The notes under the pieces are model-generated. The model searched no databases. It was not told where the DNA came from and was given only the letters and a program-made list of their open reading frames with translations. The position numbers were made by a program, and so were the translations under genes. From positions 62,001 through 126,000 of the forward strand of contig JAOZHO010000051.1 of the NCBI GenBank assembly GCA_026014875.1: a DNA stretch of 64,000 nt, given 5' to 3'. Source of the stretch: Candidatus Bathyarchaeota archaeon (GTDB lineage: Archaea; Thermoproteota; Bathyarchaeia; TCS64). Positions 1-8,557 of the stretch are shown here, piece after piece; position 1 is the first letter of the stretch; each line of letters begins with the position of its first letter.

Positions 1-273
1 GAAGTATGTGGTGAGCTCCCCGATGGCAGCCCCGATTCCCGCGCTGGCGCCGAGGACGAGGGGATTGTAGACCGAGGCGAGGGGTAGGAACATGGGGATG
101 AACATGTCCCGGGCCACAACCGTGAGGTGGCTCAGCATCGAGGCGATGAAAATTCCTCCGAGCCCAAACTGGCCCAGGGTCTCCGGGTTCATGGTCCAGC
201 GCCAGAGCACGACCCCTGAGAGGATCGCGACGACGGCGACCGCCGCTAGGCTTATGATGGCTCTGGGTTTCAT
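1..273 (-). CDS. Small multi-pass membrane protein, VTT/YqaA-like (3' end beyond window)
   Basis: The ATG (complement of 271-273) opens 91 codons that run off the left edge. The product begins with a hydrophobic helix (about residues 5-24) and has further hydrophobic segments with Gly/Ala-rich stretches, including a GAAIGEL motif near residue 85. That glycine-rich 'G..GE' pattern and the layout resemble VTT-domain (SNARE-associated/DedA-like) small membrane proteins such as COG1238. The function of these archaeal homologues is poorly known; some family members are scramblase-like. Family assignment is inference from a partial sequence. Confidence 0.6.
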   Translation of the reverse strand, partial: MKPRAIISLAAVAVVAILSGVVLWRWTMNPETLGQFGLGGIFIASMLSHLTVVARDMFIPMFLPLASVYNPLVLGASAGIGAAIGELTTYF

Positions 274-348
274 GTGTCGGCCTCTGAAGGGGTGTTTTAC
301 CTCGTTATCTCAGAGGCGAGATTTCAGGTTATTGGTGATATAAGGGGG

Positions 349-1794
349 TTAGAGGAGGCCTCTCTTGACCATCCTCGCTAGGTGGGAGTCCGCCTTCATA
401 TAGTCCTCTGTGGCCGCGTCGCAGACCTCCTCTGCGGCCTTCTGGGCCTCCTCGATCACCTTGGCCTCGTCCATGGTGAGGATCTCCCGGTTCTCCATGA
501 CGATCTTCCCGTCGATGATCACCGTCTCCACCTCGTCCCCCCGGGCGCTGTAGACGATGTTGGGGGCGATGTTCCTAACAGGGCGGGAGAGTACGGGGGT
601 CATGTGGGGGACTTTGAGGTTCAGTAGGATGAGGTCGGCCTTCTTCCCGGGCTCGAGGCTCCCGATTCTGTCCCCGAGGCCGATGGTCTCGGCTCCCTCG
701 ATGGTGGTGATCCTGAGCATCTTCCAGGCGGGGAGCACCGTGGGGTCCCTATGCCGGGTCTTGTTGAGGAGGGCGGCGACTTTCATCTCCACCAGCATGT
801 TGTGGCTGTTGTTCCCGTTGGCCTGGTCGGAGCCTATTGCGGCGCTCTTCCCCCCGAGCTGGAGGTAGAGGGCGAGGGGCGGGGTGATACCGTCTATGAT
901 GCCAATGCTCGCAGGGCAGCTCACGTAGCGGACGCCCCTGTCGGCGAGGATGCCCACCTCCTCGTCGGTGGTCTGGTGGCAGTGGGCGGCGATGATTGTG
1001 TCGTCGAGGAAGCCGATGCCGTCGAGGTACCGGACCGTGGTGGTGCCGAACCTGAGGTCGATCTGGATGGCCTCCCGGGCCCCCTGGGCGACGTGGATGT
1101 GACTCATCATCCCCCTGCTGTTCGCCTCCTCCTTGACCCTGAGGAGCATCTCCTCGCTCATCATGTCCGCGGCGTGGGGGCTGAACATGCAGGTGATACG
1201 GCCCCCCTCAGCACCATTCCACGCGTCGATGAGGTCGATGGCCTCCCTGAGCTTCCTCTCCCCCACGTCCTCGAAGAAGATGTACGGCTTCCGGGCGTCG
1301 GGCCTCGAGCCAGGGCCGATCTCGTTGATGGTGTTAGCCATGTGGGCTCTGACCCCGGAGGGGGCGAAGACCTTCTCCGCGACGGGAGCCATGTCCCCTC
1401 CGATCTCCCCGATGCATGTGGTCCCCGACATGATCTCCTCCAGAACCCCGAGGGCGGTGCCTTTGATGTTGTGCTCAGGTGTGGTGTAGGGTGTGAAGGG
1501 GGCGGCCGTCTTGAGCATCCACTCGATCTCGGGGACGTCCTGCCCCATCCCCCTCTTGATGGTGTTGGAGGTGTGGACGTGGGCGTCAACGAACCCGGGG
1601 AGCACCGCCTTCCCCTTGGCGTCGAAGACCCTCTCCGCCCCCCCGTGCTCCTTTGCGAGGTCCCTCGTTTTCCCCACTGCGACGATGGTGTTACCCTCTA
1701 TGGCGACGGCGCCGTCCTCGATCATTCCGACGCCCTCGCCGGTCATGGTGAGGACGAATCCGTTCTTGATGAATATGTCAGTCAAACTGGTCAA
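349..1794 (-). CDS. Metal-dependent amidohydrolase/deaminase (SsnA/TrzN/MtaD type)
   Basis: 481 residues, the usual length for the COG0402 cytosine-deaminase-like amidohydrolases. Visible metal ligands are the HxH at H72/H74 (in GFVDAHVH), H234 in SHIHVAQ, H271 in AAHCHQ, and D323 in IGSDQANGNNSHN. Family members hydrolyse the ring C-N bond of substrates such as S-adenosylhomocysteine, methylthioadenosine, guanine or chlorinated triazines. The usual Glu after the third His motif is Gln here (VAQ), so the exact substrate is open. The N-terminal 60 residues and C-terminal VETVIIDGKIVMENR form the usual composite beta sandwich. It is divergent from the aminotransferase gene at 2075, with about 280 bases between them. 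Confidence 0.88.
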   Translation of the reverse strand: MTSLTDIFIKNGFVLTMTGEGVGMIEDGAVAIEGNTIVAVGKTRDLAKEHGGAERVFDAKGKAVLPGFVDAHVHTSNTIKRGMGQDVPEIEWMLKTAAPFTPYTTPEHNIKGTALGVLEEIMSGTTCIGEIGGDMAPVAEKVFAPSGVRAHMANTINEIGPGSRPDARKPYIFFEDVGERKLREAIDLIDAWNGAEGGRITCMFSPHAADMMSEEMLLRVKEEANSRGMMSHIHVAQGAREAIQIDLRFGTTTVRYLDGIGFLDDTIIAAHCHQTTDEEVGILADRGVRYVSCPASIGIIDGITPPLALYLQLGGKSAAIGSDQANGNNSHNMLVEMKVAALLNKTRHRDPTVLPAWKMLRITTIEGAETIGLGDRIGSLEPGKKADLILLNLKVPHMTPVLSRPVRNIAPNIVYSARGDEVETVIIDGKIVMENREILTMDEAKVIEEAQKAAEEVCDAATEDYMKADSHLARMVKRGLL

Positions 1795-2074
1795 CTCTAA
1801 AAGATTTAGAGAAAATGAGATTGTGGGGGGTTTAAAGACTTTCCCAGAGCCCCGGGAATCAGTTTAAAGAGTCTCTTACTCCTATAGGCTGAATCGAGTT
1901 GACTCCATGACCGCAGGTCTCGCCCTCCACCTCAGGCTCCTCCTCGCCGGGGTAGGTCGCAGGCAGCGTGTTCACCTTTCTCTTCTAACAAACTCCGGAT
2001 CATCTTTTTTTTGACTTGGGAAAAGGCTTATCCGGCAATCTCTCACAAACGGGATCAGGAGCGATTATCTGATC

Positions 2075-3235
2075 ATGATCCTCAAGGACGAGTTCCCACT
2101 GACCCGGAATCGGATATGGTTCAATACCGCCGCAACCGGGGCCTGCCCCTCCTCAACCCTCGCCGTCATGGAAGAGTACATGGCGGACATCATGAGCCGC
2201 CTCCGGGGCGAAGGCGGGTCGGTTATGCCCTCGGAGAAATGGGCGGAGAGAAGGGCGAACAGCAAGAGGCTCTTCGCGAAGATCATAGGAGCCTCGGAGG
2301 GGGAGGTCGCGTTCGTCCCCAACGCTAGTGTCGGTGTCAACACAGCCTTCGGGATGGTGCCTCTGGAGAAGGGGGATAACGTGGTCACAACTGACCTCTG
2401 CTTCCCCATGGGCGCAGTCGTGGTGAACAAGCAGAGGGAGAGGGGGGCTGAGCCGCGATTCATCAGGAACGAGGGGGGGACGGTGGACGCCTCCGCTTTC
2501 GAGAAAGCCGTCGACGACAGGACCAAGATCGTCTACGTGGATCAGGCCGCCTGGTTCAACGGCTTCCTCCACGACCTGAAAGCAATATCCGGGATCGCCC
2601 ACGACCACGGGGCCTACCTCATCGTGGACGCGACCCAGTCCACGGGCTCCATCGTCAGGGATGCGAAGGGGTGGGGGGTCGACTTCCTCGCCACGAGCAC
2701 ATACAAGTGGATGATGGGAGGCCCCTACCAGCTGAGGGCCGGCTTCCTCTTCATCGACGGGGAGCACATCGACGCGCTGAGCGCCCCCTACGCCGGGGAC
2801 CAGACCCTCAAGCCCGAACAGTCCATGTACAACCAGGAGGACGGCTTCGACCTCTACGACTATGAGCCCCGGGAGGGGATAGAGCGCCTCGAGGTGTTCC
2901 CCCACTCCATGAACTCCTACGTCGCCGTGGAGAACAGCCTCAGGGTGCTCCTCGACCACGGGTTGGACCGAATCGAGGCTCACGTGAAGGGGATCGGGAC
3001 GAAGCTGATAGACGGCCTCCTGGAGGAGGGCTACGAGCTCCAGACCCCCGTCGAGGAGGACAGGCGCATCTACGTGAACTTCAAGGTGCCTGGATTCAAG
3101 GAGGTGGAAACAAAACTCGCTGACTCTGGAGTCTTAGTGAGCCCTAGGGTAGGCGGCCTCAGGCTCTCCCCCCACTTCTACAACAACAAGGGCGAGGCTG
3201 ACGTCTTCCTTGAGAAGCTGAAAGAAGCGACCTGA
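2075..3235 (+). CDS. Class V aminotransferase (cysteine desulfurase/isopenicillin-epimerase-like)
   Basis: 386 residues with the fold type I PLP enzyme pattern. D185 in YLIVDATQSTG is the PLP-pyridine-binding Asp and K211 in TSTYKWMMGG is the Schiff-base Lys. The N-terminal RIWFNTAATGACPSS matches the start of class V enzymes ('YLNnAa.gp.p'). No conserved catalytic Cys loop of the IscS type is evident near the C-terminus, so cysteine desulfuration is less likely than an aminotransferase, epimerase or lyase role on a small amino acid. The start follows a TATA-like AAAAGGCTTATCC about 45 bases upstream. The amidase follows after about 90 bases and may be co-transcribed. Confidence 0.85.
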   Translation: MILKDEFPLTRNRIWFNTAATGACPSSTLAVMEEYMADIMSRLRGEGGSVMPSEKWAERRANSKRLFAKIIGASEGEVAFVPNASVGVNTAFGMVPLEKGDNVVTTDLCFPMGAVVVNKQRERGAEPRFIRNEGGTVDASAFEKAVDDRTKIVYVDQAAWFNGFLHDLKAISGIAHDHGAYLIVDATQSTGSIVRDAKGWGVDFLATSTYKWMMGGPYQLRAGFLFIDGEHIDALSAPYAGDQTLKPEQSMYNQEDGFDLYDYEPREGIERLEVFPHSMNSYVAVENSLRVLLDHGLDRIEAHVKGIGTKLIDGLLEEGYELQTPVEEDRRIYVNFKVPGFKEVETKLADSGVLVSPRVGGLRLSPHFYNNKGEADVFLEKLKEAT

Positions 3236-3281
3236 GCAGCCCACGGCGCGTGAAGGGGCGTTTCTCTCTTCGAGCGCCATG

Positions 3282-3320
3282 AATAATTTTATCCCTTTAA
3301 CCGGCAACGTGAGGCCGGTG
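3282..3320 (+). promoter_or_regulatory. TATA-like box plus short inverted repeat before the amidase gene
   Basis: TAATTTTAT at about 3284-3292 is a plausible archaeal TATA box. Just downstream, ACCGGC (3300-3305) and GCCGGT (3314-3319) form a perfect 6-bp inverted repeat with an 8-base spacer ending 6 bases before the ATG at 3326. The expected transcription start (25-27 bases after the box centre) falls inside the repeat, so an operator is more likely than an RNA hairpin. This is inference from spacing only. Confidence 0.35.
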
Positions 3321-3325
3321 CAATC

Positions 3326-4783
3326 ATGGGAGGATTCATAGCGTCTGAACTCACCTTCGCCTCTCTTACCCAAGCAGCCGAAGCGATCAGGAATGGCAAG
3401 ATAACCTCTCTTGAGCTCACGGAGCTCATCATTCGACGCATCGAGAGGCACAACCCTGCCCTCAACGCCATCGTCACGTTCACCAAGACCGAGGCCCTCG
3501 CCCAGGCGAAAGCTGCAGACGAGGCCCTCGCGAGAGGCGAGACCTTGGGCCCCCTCCACGGCGTCCCGATAACTATCAAGGACTGCTTCGAGGTGGCGGG
3601 GGTCCGCACCACCGCCGGGGCGAAGAGGCTCTCAGACCACGTCCCCGAGGAGGACGCAGCAACCGTCTCCCGGCTCAGGAAGGCAGGCGCGGTGATACTG
3701 GGGAAGACCAATGTCCCCATCTACGCCAGGGACTGGCAGAGCTTCAACGAGGTCTTCGGGACCACAAACAACCCATGGAACCTCGAGACGACCCCGGGGG
3801 GCTCCACCGGGGGAGGGGCTGCAGCGGTCGCCGCGGGGCTCAGCTATCTCTCCCTGGGGAGCGACATCGGGGGCTCCATCAGGATACCCTCAACCTTCTG
3901 CGGCCTATACGGCCACAAGCCCACCATCAACATCCTCCCCTACCGGGGGCACATACCCCGGAGGCACACACCCCTCCTCACCGTTGCGGGGCCCCTCGCA
4001 AGGAACCCCGAGGACCTCAAACTGGCCCTGGAGGTGATGGGGGGACCCGACGCAGAGGAAGGGATAGCCTACAGCTGGGCCCTGCCCCCCTCGAGATGTG
4101 AATCCCTCTCGGCCTACCGGGTCGGATACGTCCTGGATCACCCCTTTTGCCCCCTGAGCGGAGAGGTGAGAGAGGCAGTTCAGGGAGCCGTCGAGAAATT
4201 GGAGGGGAAGGTCTCAGCCCTCGACGAGGGGTGGCCCCCCGGGGTGGACCCGGTCAAGCAGTATACAACGTACAGGCTCTTAATCGCCTCGGTCTACGCT
4301 TCGTTCCTCAAAGACGAGGAGCTCGACGAGCTGAGGGAGAGAGCCAAGGATCAAGACGGGAGCCACGAGGCCTTCGTCTCCCTGGCCTGGACGGCCCCCC
4401 ACAAGCTCCGCCAGAGAGCCCTCGCGGAGAGGATGAAAGCCCGGGCCGCCTGGCAGAGATACTTCGAGACCCACGACGCCTTCCTTCTTCCCGCCGCATT
4501 CACCACGGCGTTTCCCCACGATCACAGCACCCCCCAGTGGCACCGAAGGATACAGACGCCCGAGGGGTCCAGACCCTACGAGGACATCTACTTCTGGATC
4601 ACCTTCGCCACGTTCACCGGGCTCCCGGCCACAATAGCCCCCATAGGAGCCTCATCGTCGGGGTTACCCATTGGCATCCAGATAATCGGACCCTACCTGG
4701 AGGACGCCACGTCCATCGACTTCGCAACCCTGACCAAGGAACTATTCGGCGGATTCAAACCCCCGGCTGGTTACGAGGACTGA
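3326..4783 (+). CDS. Amidase, amidase-signature family
   Basis: 485 residues, full length. The Ser-cisSer-Lys triad is visible: K85 (GVPITIKDCFEVAG), S160 (PGGSTGGG) and nucleophile S184 (GSDIGGSIRIPSTFCG); the 24-residue gap between the two serines matches fatty-acid amide hydrolase. The family hydrolyses carboxamides to acid plus ammonia; GatA, a family relative, acts in the Asp/Glu-tRNA amidotransferase. No gatB or gatC is nearby and the C-terminal half matches general amidases better, so this is probably a catabolic or detoxifying amidase. Likely cytoplasmic: no signal peptide. Confidence 0.9.
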   Translation: MGGFIASELTFASLTQAAEAIRNGKITSLELTELIIRRIERHNPALNAIVTFTKTEALAQAKAADEALARGETLGPLHGVPITIKDCFEVAGVRTTAGAKRLSDHVPEEDAATVSRLRKAGAVILGKTNVPIYARDWQSFNEVFGTTNNPWNLETTPGGSTGGGAAAVAAGLSYLSLGSDIGGSIRIPSTFCGLYGHKPTINILPYRGHIPRRHTPLLTVAGPLARNPEDLKLALEVMGGPDAEEGIAYSWALPPSRCESLSAYRVGYVLDHPFCPLSGEVREAVQGAVEKLEGKVSALDEGWPPGVDPVKQYTTYRLLIASVYASFLKDEELDELRERAKDQDGSHEAFVSLAWTAPHKLRQRALAERMKARAAWQRYFETHDAFLLPAAFTTAFPHDHSTPQWHRRIQTPEGSRPYEDIYFWITFATFTGLPATIAPIGASSSGLPIGIQIIGPYLEDATSIDFATLTKELFGGFKPPAGYED

Positions 4784-4867
4784 ACAGCCCCTGCAACAAA
4801 CCTTTTCCCCTCCCATCCCCTACTCACAGCGACGACCCCCTGAAAATCGAGGAATGGGTGAACGAAC

Positions 4868-6109
4868 ATGATGAAAGTGCTTATCGTGGGGAACGGGGCC
4901 AGGGAGCACGCCATCGCGAAGGTCCTCGCCGTGAGCGGTGTGGAGCTCCACTCTGCCATGGCCCGGAGGAACCCGGGCATCGCTGGGCTCTCCAAGGAGA
5001 CGGTGATAATGGACATCAACGACACGGGGCTCTACGAGCGATTCAAGGGCATCGACATGGCATTCATCGGGCCGGAAGCTCCCCTCGCCGCAGGCGTCAC
5101 GGACGCTCTGAACGAGATGGAGGTCCCCGTGGTCGGTCCCACGAGGGCGGCAGCTAGACTTGAGTGGAGCAAGGCCTATACCCGGGAGTTCCTGGACGAG
5201 CAGGGGATCGCTGGGAACCCCGACTTTGCCGTGTGCAGGAGCAAGGTCGAGGTCCTGGAGTTTGTCTCCTGTCACCCGGACATCGCGGCGAAGCCCGACG
5301 TCCTCACCGGGGGGAAGGGGGTCAAGATCACCGGGGAGCATCTCCATGGAGCCCAGGAGGTCGTAGACTACTCCATGGAGCGGATCGCGGAGGACGGGCT
5401 CATCGTCCTGGAGGAAAAGCTCTCCGGGAACGAGTTCACCCTCCAGGCCTTCACCGACGGGAGCAGTGTCGAGGTGATGCCCCTCGTCAGGGACTATAAG
5501 AGAGCCTACGACGGAGACACGGGCCCCAACACCGGGAGCATGGGGAGCTACAGCTGCCCCGACCACGACCTTCCCATGATCTCCCCTGAAAGCGTCAGGA
5601 AGGGGATCAGGATCATGGAGGAGACGGTCCGGAAGCTCATGGGAGCCGGCACCGCCTTCAAGGGGACCCTCTACGGAGGCTTCATGGAGACCGAAGAGGG
5701 CGTCTACCTCATCGAGTACAACTGCAGGTTCGGGGACCCCGAGGCCATGAACGTACTCTCCCTCCTCGAGGATCCCCTCCTCGACATAGGCTGGGAGATA
5801 ATCGATGGAAAGCTCCGGAAGCCCTCCTTCGAGAGGAAGGCGACCGTCTGCGTCTATCTGGTTCCCGAGGGCTATCCCATCGATCCCAAGAGGGACCGTG
5901 ACGTATCCATCACGTCCCCCGATGACTCTGAGCTATACTTCGCCTCCGTCCACGAAGAGAACGGGGCCATCAGGACCACGGGGAGCCGCGCCATCGCTCT
6001 CCTCGCGAAAGGGGACACTGTCGAAGAGGCGGGAGAAAAAGTGTATCAGGATATACCAAAGATCCGGGGCGACCTCTTTTACAGGACCGACATCGGGAAA
6101 CTTGTCTAG
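4868..6109 (+). CDS. purD: Phosphoribosylamine--glycine ligase (GAR synthetase)
   Basis: 413 residues. It joins phosphoribosylamine and glycine with ATP, step 2 of purine synthesis. The N-domain starts MMKVLIVGNGAREHAIA, the PurD signature. FIGPEAPLAAGV and the ATP-grasp segments (AAKPDVLTGGKGVKITG near residue 140, and GGFMETEEGVYLIEYNCRFGDPEAM near residue 277 with the Mg-binding Glu/Asn) are all present. Two adjacent ATG codons (4868, 4871) are possible starts. No other purine genes lie beside it, so it stands alone, about 80 bases after the amidase gene. Confidence 0.95.
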   Translation: MMKVLIVGNGAREHAIAKVLAVSGVELHSAMARRNPGIAGLSKETVIMDINDTGLYERFKGIDMAFIGPEAPLAAGVTDALNEMEVPVVGPTRAAARLEWSKAYTREFLDEQGIAGNPDFAVCRSKVEVLEFVSCHPDIAAKPDVLTGGKGVKITGEHLHGAQEVVDYSMERIAEDGLIVLEEKLSGNEFTLQAFTDGSSVEVMPLVRDYKRAYDGDTGPNTGSMGSYSCPDHDLPMISPESVRKGIRIMEETVRKLMGAGTAFKGTLYGGFMETEEGVYLIEYNCRFGDPEAMNVLSLLEDPLLDIGWEIIDGKLRKPSFERKATVCVYLVPEGYPIDPKRDRDVSITSPDDSELYFASVHEENGAIRTTGSRAIALLAKGDTVEEAGEKVYQDIPKIRGDLFYRTDIGKLV

Positions 6110-6129
6110 ACCGGGAGCGGGCGTAGAGG

Positions 6130-6137
6130 TTATTAAT
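6130..6137 (+). promoter_or_regulatory. TATA-like box of the scpB-like gene
   Basis: TTATTAAT lies 42 bases before the GTG at 6179. A transcription start near 6160 would leave a leader of about 20 bases containing GGGGG (6167-6171) as ribosome-binding site. Confidence 0.45.
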
Positions 6138-6178
6138 CGAAGCCACGACAAATATGCAGAACATACGGGGGATATCTG

Positions 6179-6718
6179 GTGGGCGAAGACGAGGGGAAGA
6201 TGGCCGAGCTCGAGGCGATACTCTACGCCTCCGGTCGCCCCGTCTCCCTCACCTCCCTCGTGGCCTACCTTAGGCTAGGCTCCGAGATGGAGGCCACCGC
6301 CCTCATCAACGAGCTTTCGGAGGCCTATGACAGGGACGGGAGCCCCCTCGAGATCAGCGAGGTGACAGGGGAGAGGGTGGTCCTCCAGCTCAAGCCCAAC
6401 TTCAACAAGCAGGCCCGCCGCTTCTCCATGAAACCTATCCTCACAGCGGGGCCGTTGAGGACCCTCAGCTACGTGGCATACAACCAGCCCGTTCAGCAGA
6501 GGGAGGTCGCGACTGCCCGCGGGAGCCAGGCCTACAAGCACCTGAGAGCCCTGGAGAGCATGGGGCTCATCTCCCGGAAGAAGGATGGGCGCAGCACCAT
6601 CATCAGCACCACCCCCGACTTCGCCGACTACCTGGGGCTCAGCCCGGACCGCACCTCCATGAGGCGCCAGCTCCGGAGCATCTTCAGACGCCTCGAGGTC
6701 AGGGAGATCGAGCGATAG
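6179..6718 (+). CDS. scpB: ScpB-like segregation/condensation protein
   Basis: 179 residues; two winged-helix domains as in ScpB, the kleisin-associated subunit of SMC complexes. Diagnostic stretches are LEAILYASGRPVSLTSL at the N-terminus, LRTLSYVAYNQPVQQREV in the second domain, and the closing TTPDFADYLGL. The GTG at 6179 has a G-run at good spacing; ATG at 6200 is an alternative. SMC and ScpA genes are not in the window. Archaeal ScpB homologues are sporadic and their partners are not always known, so the condensin role is by family. Confidence 0.85.
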   Translation: MGEDEGKMAELEAILYASGRPVSLTSLVAYLRLGSEMEATALINELSEAYDRDGSPLEISEVTGERVVLQLKPNFNKQARRFSMKPILTAGPLRTLSYVAYNQPVQQREVATARGSQAYKHLRALESMGLISRKKDGRSTIISTTPDFADYLGLSPDRTSMRRQLRSIFRRLEVREIER

Positions 6719-6730
6719 ACTTCGCAACAT

Positions 6731-6737
6731 CTTTTAA
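6731..6737 (+). promoter_or_regulatory. TATA-like box of the GYD gene
   Basis: CTTTTAA is centred about 37 bases before the ATG at 6771; GAGGAT near 6760 can serve as ribosome-binding site. The box follows the scpB-like stop by about 12 bases, suggesting separate transcription. Confidence 0.4.
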
Positions 6738-6770
6738 CCGCCGGCGGGAACACTCACCTGAGGATAAATC

Positions 6771-7058
6771 ATGGCCAAGTACATTCTCCTCTCCACCCTC
6801 ACGGAGAGTGGCAGGGAGACTCTCAAGAAGAACCCGGAGCGGATCAAGGAGGTCAACGAGGAGCTCAAGGAGTTCGGCGTCGAGGTCCTGAAGCAGTGGG
6901 CTGTCCTGGGCCCCTACGACTTCGTGAACCTCGTGGAAGCCCCCGACAACGAGGCGATCTTCAAGCTCTCCGTGGAGCTTGGGAGCCGGGGCACCATCGA
7001 GATAACAAGCATGCCTGCTATCACCATCGACGAACTGATAAAGACGCTGAAGTCCTGA
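6771..7058 (+). CDS. GYD-domain protein
   Basis: 95 residues, typical length for the GYD family (PF08734, COG4274), a ferredoxin-like-fold domain of unknown function. Visible family traits are the opening MAKYILLSTLTESGRETLK, the central LGPYDFVNLVEAPDNE (in place of the literal GYD) and the terminal GTIEITSMPAITIDEL. It is cytoplasmic, with no catalytic residues recognised. A T7 run follows the stop. Confidence 0.85.
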   Translation: MAKYILLSTLTESGRETLKKNPERIKEVNEELKEFGVEVLKQWAVLGPYDFVNLVEAPDNEAIFKLSVELGSRGTIEITSMPAITIDELIKTLKS

Positions 7059-7064
7059 CCCCTC

Positions 7065-7071
7065 TTTTTTT
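7065..7071 (+). terminator. T-tract terminator after the GYD gene
   Basis: Seven T residues begin 7 bases after the stop codon at 7058, the usual archaeal intrinsic terminator form; no stem is needed. Confidence 0.5.
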
Positions 7072-7103
7072 ATGTCCAACAGCCAGATCGGAACTCTGTT
7101 ATT

Positions 7104-7343
7104 TCACAGATTAGGGACTTTCAACCCCGTGTATTTGAGCTTTGAACATTTAGGACACGTGAGATTGCTCCTGTGGCCATGTGGATAGTCCACGACTATG
7201 CCATGCTCCTTGCATTTGAAGGCGTAGAACGGGATGCTGGCTCTCCATCCGGGTCTCCTCTGATGACCCACGTAGGCGTATCCCCTGGTCCGTATCATGA
7301 ATTTGTTGAACAGTGAAAGCTCCTCGGGACTATTCACACTCAT
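7104..7343 (-). CDS. Small zinc-ribbon-like protein, unknown function
   Basis: 79 residues, basic. A likely metal site is Cys-x2-to-4-His and Cys-x2-Cys: FKCKEHG in the middle and LTCPKCSK near the end, joined by YPHGHRSN. N-terminal third is LFNKFMIRTRGYAYVG. I do not recognise a named family. It converges with the GYD gene and is divergent from the ACR3 gene; an AT-rich TATA-like stretch lies just upstream (about 7365-7380). Real rather than antisense noise because no better frame covers the segment and the Cys spacing is orderly. Confidence 0.6.
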   Translation of the reverse strand: MSVNSPEELSLFNKFMIRTRGYAYVGHQRRPGWRASIPFYAFKCKEHGIVVDYPHGHRSNLTCPKCSKLKYTGLKVPNL

Positions 7344-7454
7344 GCCTATCTTATCTTTAATGATAATGGAAACTTATAATTTGATTGGTGTGATGCTTCC
7401 GACGGACATTTAGTGGACCGAGTGCGGTGCTTCTTCAGATAAACTATTTTAGCC

Positions 7455-8516
7455 ATGATGTCAAACAGTTTGAGGTTCAAGATGGCTGATAGCTCGGACG
7501 GGAGGAGCGCCCTTGGTGTTTTCGAGAGATATTTGGCGGTCTGGGTGGGTCTCTGCATGGTTGCTGGGTTGGCTCTATCCCAGTTTTTCCCCGCCCTGAG
7601 CCTGGCCATCGACAGCTGGCAGATAGGGGGCATCTCGGTTCCCATCGGCATCTGTCTCTTCTTGATGATGTATCCGGCTCTCCTGAACCTGCAGGTCTCG
7701 GAGCTCAGGAAGCTGATGGTGAACCCGAGGCCTATCTTCCTCACGATATTCTCCAACTGGGTTCTGGCGCCCCTGGTAACCGCGTTCCTAGCCTACTACT
7801 TCCTGGGGGGACGGGATCAGCTCATCGTCTCCCTGATCCTGCTGGGCTCGAGCCCATGCACGGCGATGGTGCTGGTGTGGGGGGATCTGGCGGAGGGGAA
7901 TCAGGAGCAGAACGTCATCAACACGAGCCTCAACACGGTGACCATCATGTTCCTGTACGCACCGATGGTGTCTATCCTGACGGGGATCAGGAACATCCCG
8001 ATGGACCGGTGGGCGTTGTTGGCCTCGGTGTTCGTCTTCATCGGGATACCCATGATACTGGGATACCTCTCCAAGAGGTACATCGTGGGGTCCAGGGGAG
8101 AAGATTGGTTCCAGGGGGTCTACAGGCCACTGGTGGGGCGGATCTCCATGATTGCGCTGCTCACCACCCTCATCGTGCTCTTCTCGTTGAACGGCGACGT
8201 CCTGATCCAGAATCCCGGGGAGATGATGCTCGTCTCCATCCCGTTGATACTGGGCTTCGTGATCGTGGTCGGGGTCAACCTCTTGGTCACGAGGGTGATG
8301 GGCCTTGCGTACCCGGAGGCGATCATCTCGGTGATCATCGGCTCCTCGAGCCACTTCGAGATCGCCATCGCGACGGCTATCAGCCTCTACGGGTTGGGAT
8401 CCCAGGCGGCGCTGGGGACGACGATGGGGCTCTTCTGGGAGGTCCCCATCATGCTCGTGTTGGTCTACCTGGGTAAGAGGCTCAACGAGAGGGGCTTCTG
8501 GAATGGCAGGCGGTAG
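7455..8516 (+). CDS. ACR3-type arsenite (or bile-acid/sodium symporter family) efflux carrier
   Basis: 353 residues, about ten hydrophobic segments. ICLFLMMYPALLNL near residue 67, the conserved Cys at 135 in LGSSPCTAMVLVW, and E302 in GSSSHFEIAIATAI correspond to the ACR3 landmarks (the Cys and Glu required for arsenite transport). Family members export arsenite, driven by protons. No arsR or arsenate reductase gene is nearby, so the substrate is inferred. The start could instead be the ATG at 7482, which has GAGGTTCAAG just before it; the first nine residues are then leader. Confidence 0.85.
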   Translation: MMSNSLRFKMADSSDGRSALGVFERYLAVWVGLCMVAGLALSQFFPALSLAIDSWQIGGISVPIGICLFLMMYPALLNLQVSELRKLMVNPRPIFLTIFSNWVLAPLVTAFLAYYFLGGRDQLIVSLILLGSSPCTAMVLVWGDLAEGNQEQNVINTSLNTVTIMFLYAPMVSILTGIRNIPMDRWALLASVFVFIGIPMILGYLSKRYIVGSRGEDWFQGVYRPLVGRISMIALLTTLIVLFSLNGDVLIQNPGEMMLVSIPLILGFVIVVGVNLLVTRVMGLAYPEAIISVIIGSSSHFEIAIATAISLYGLGSQAALGTTMGLFWEVPIMLVLVYLGKRLNERGFWNGRR

Positions 8517-8557
8517 AGCGCACAGACATCTGAATTAAAGAATGGCGTCTGGATGTG

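Noticed and set aside
751-1800. 349-codon open frame on the plus strand opposite the amidohydrolase
   Set aside because: Mirror frame of a GC-rich gene; the product is low in hydrophobic order and the minus-strand frame has all catalytic motifs.
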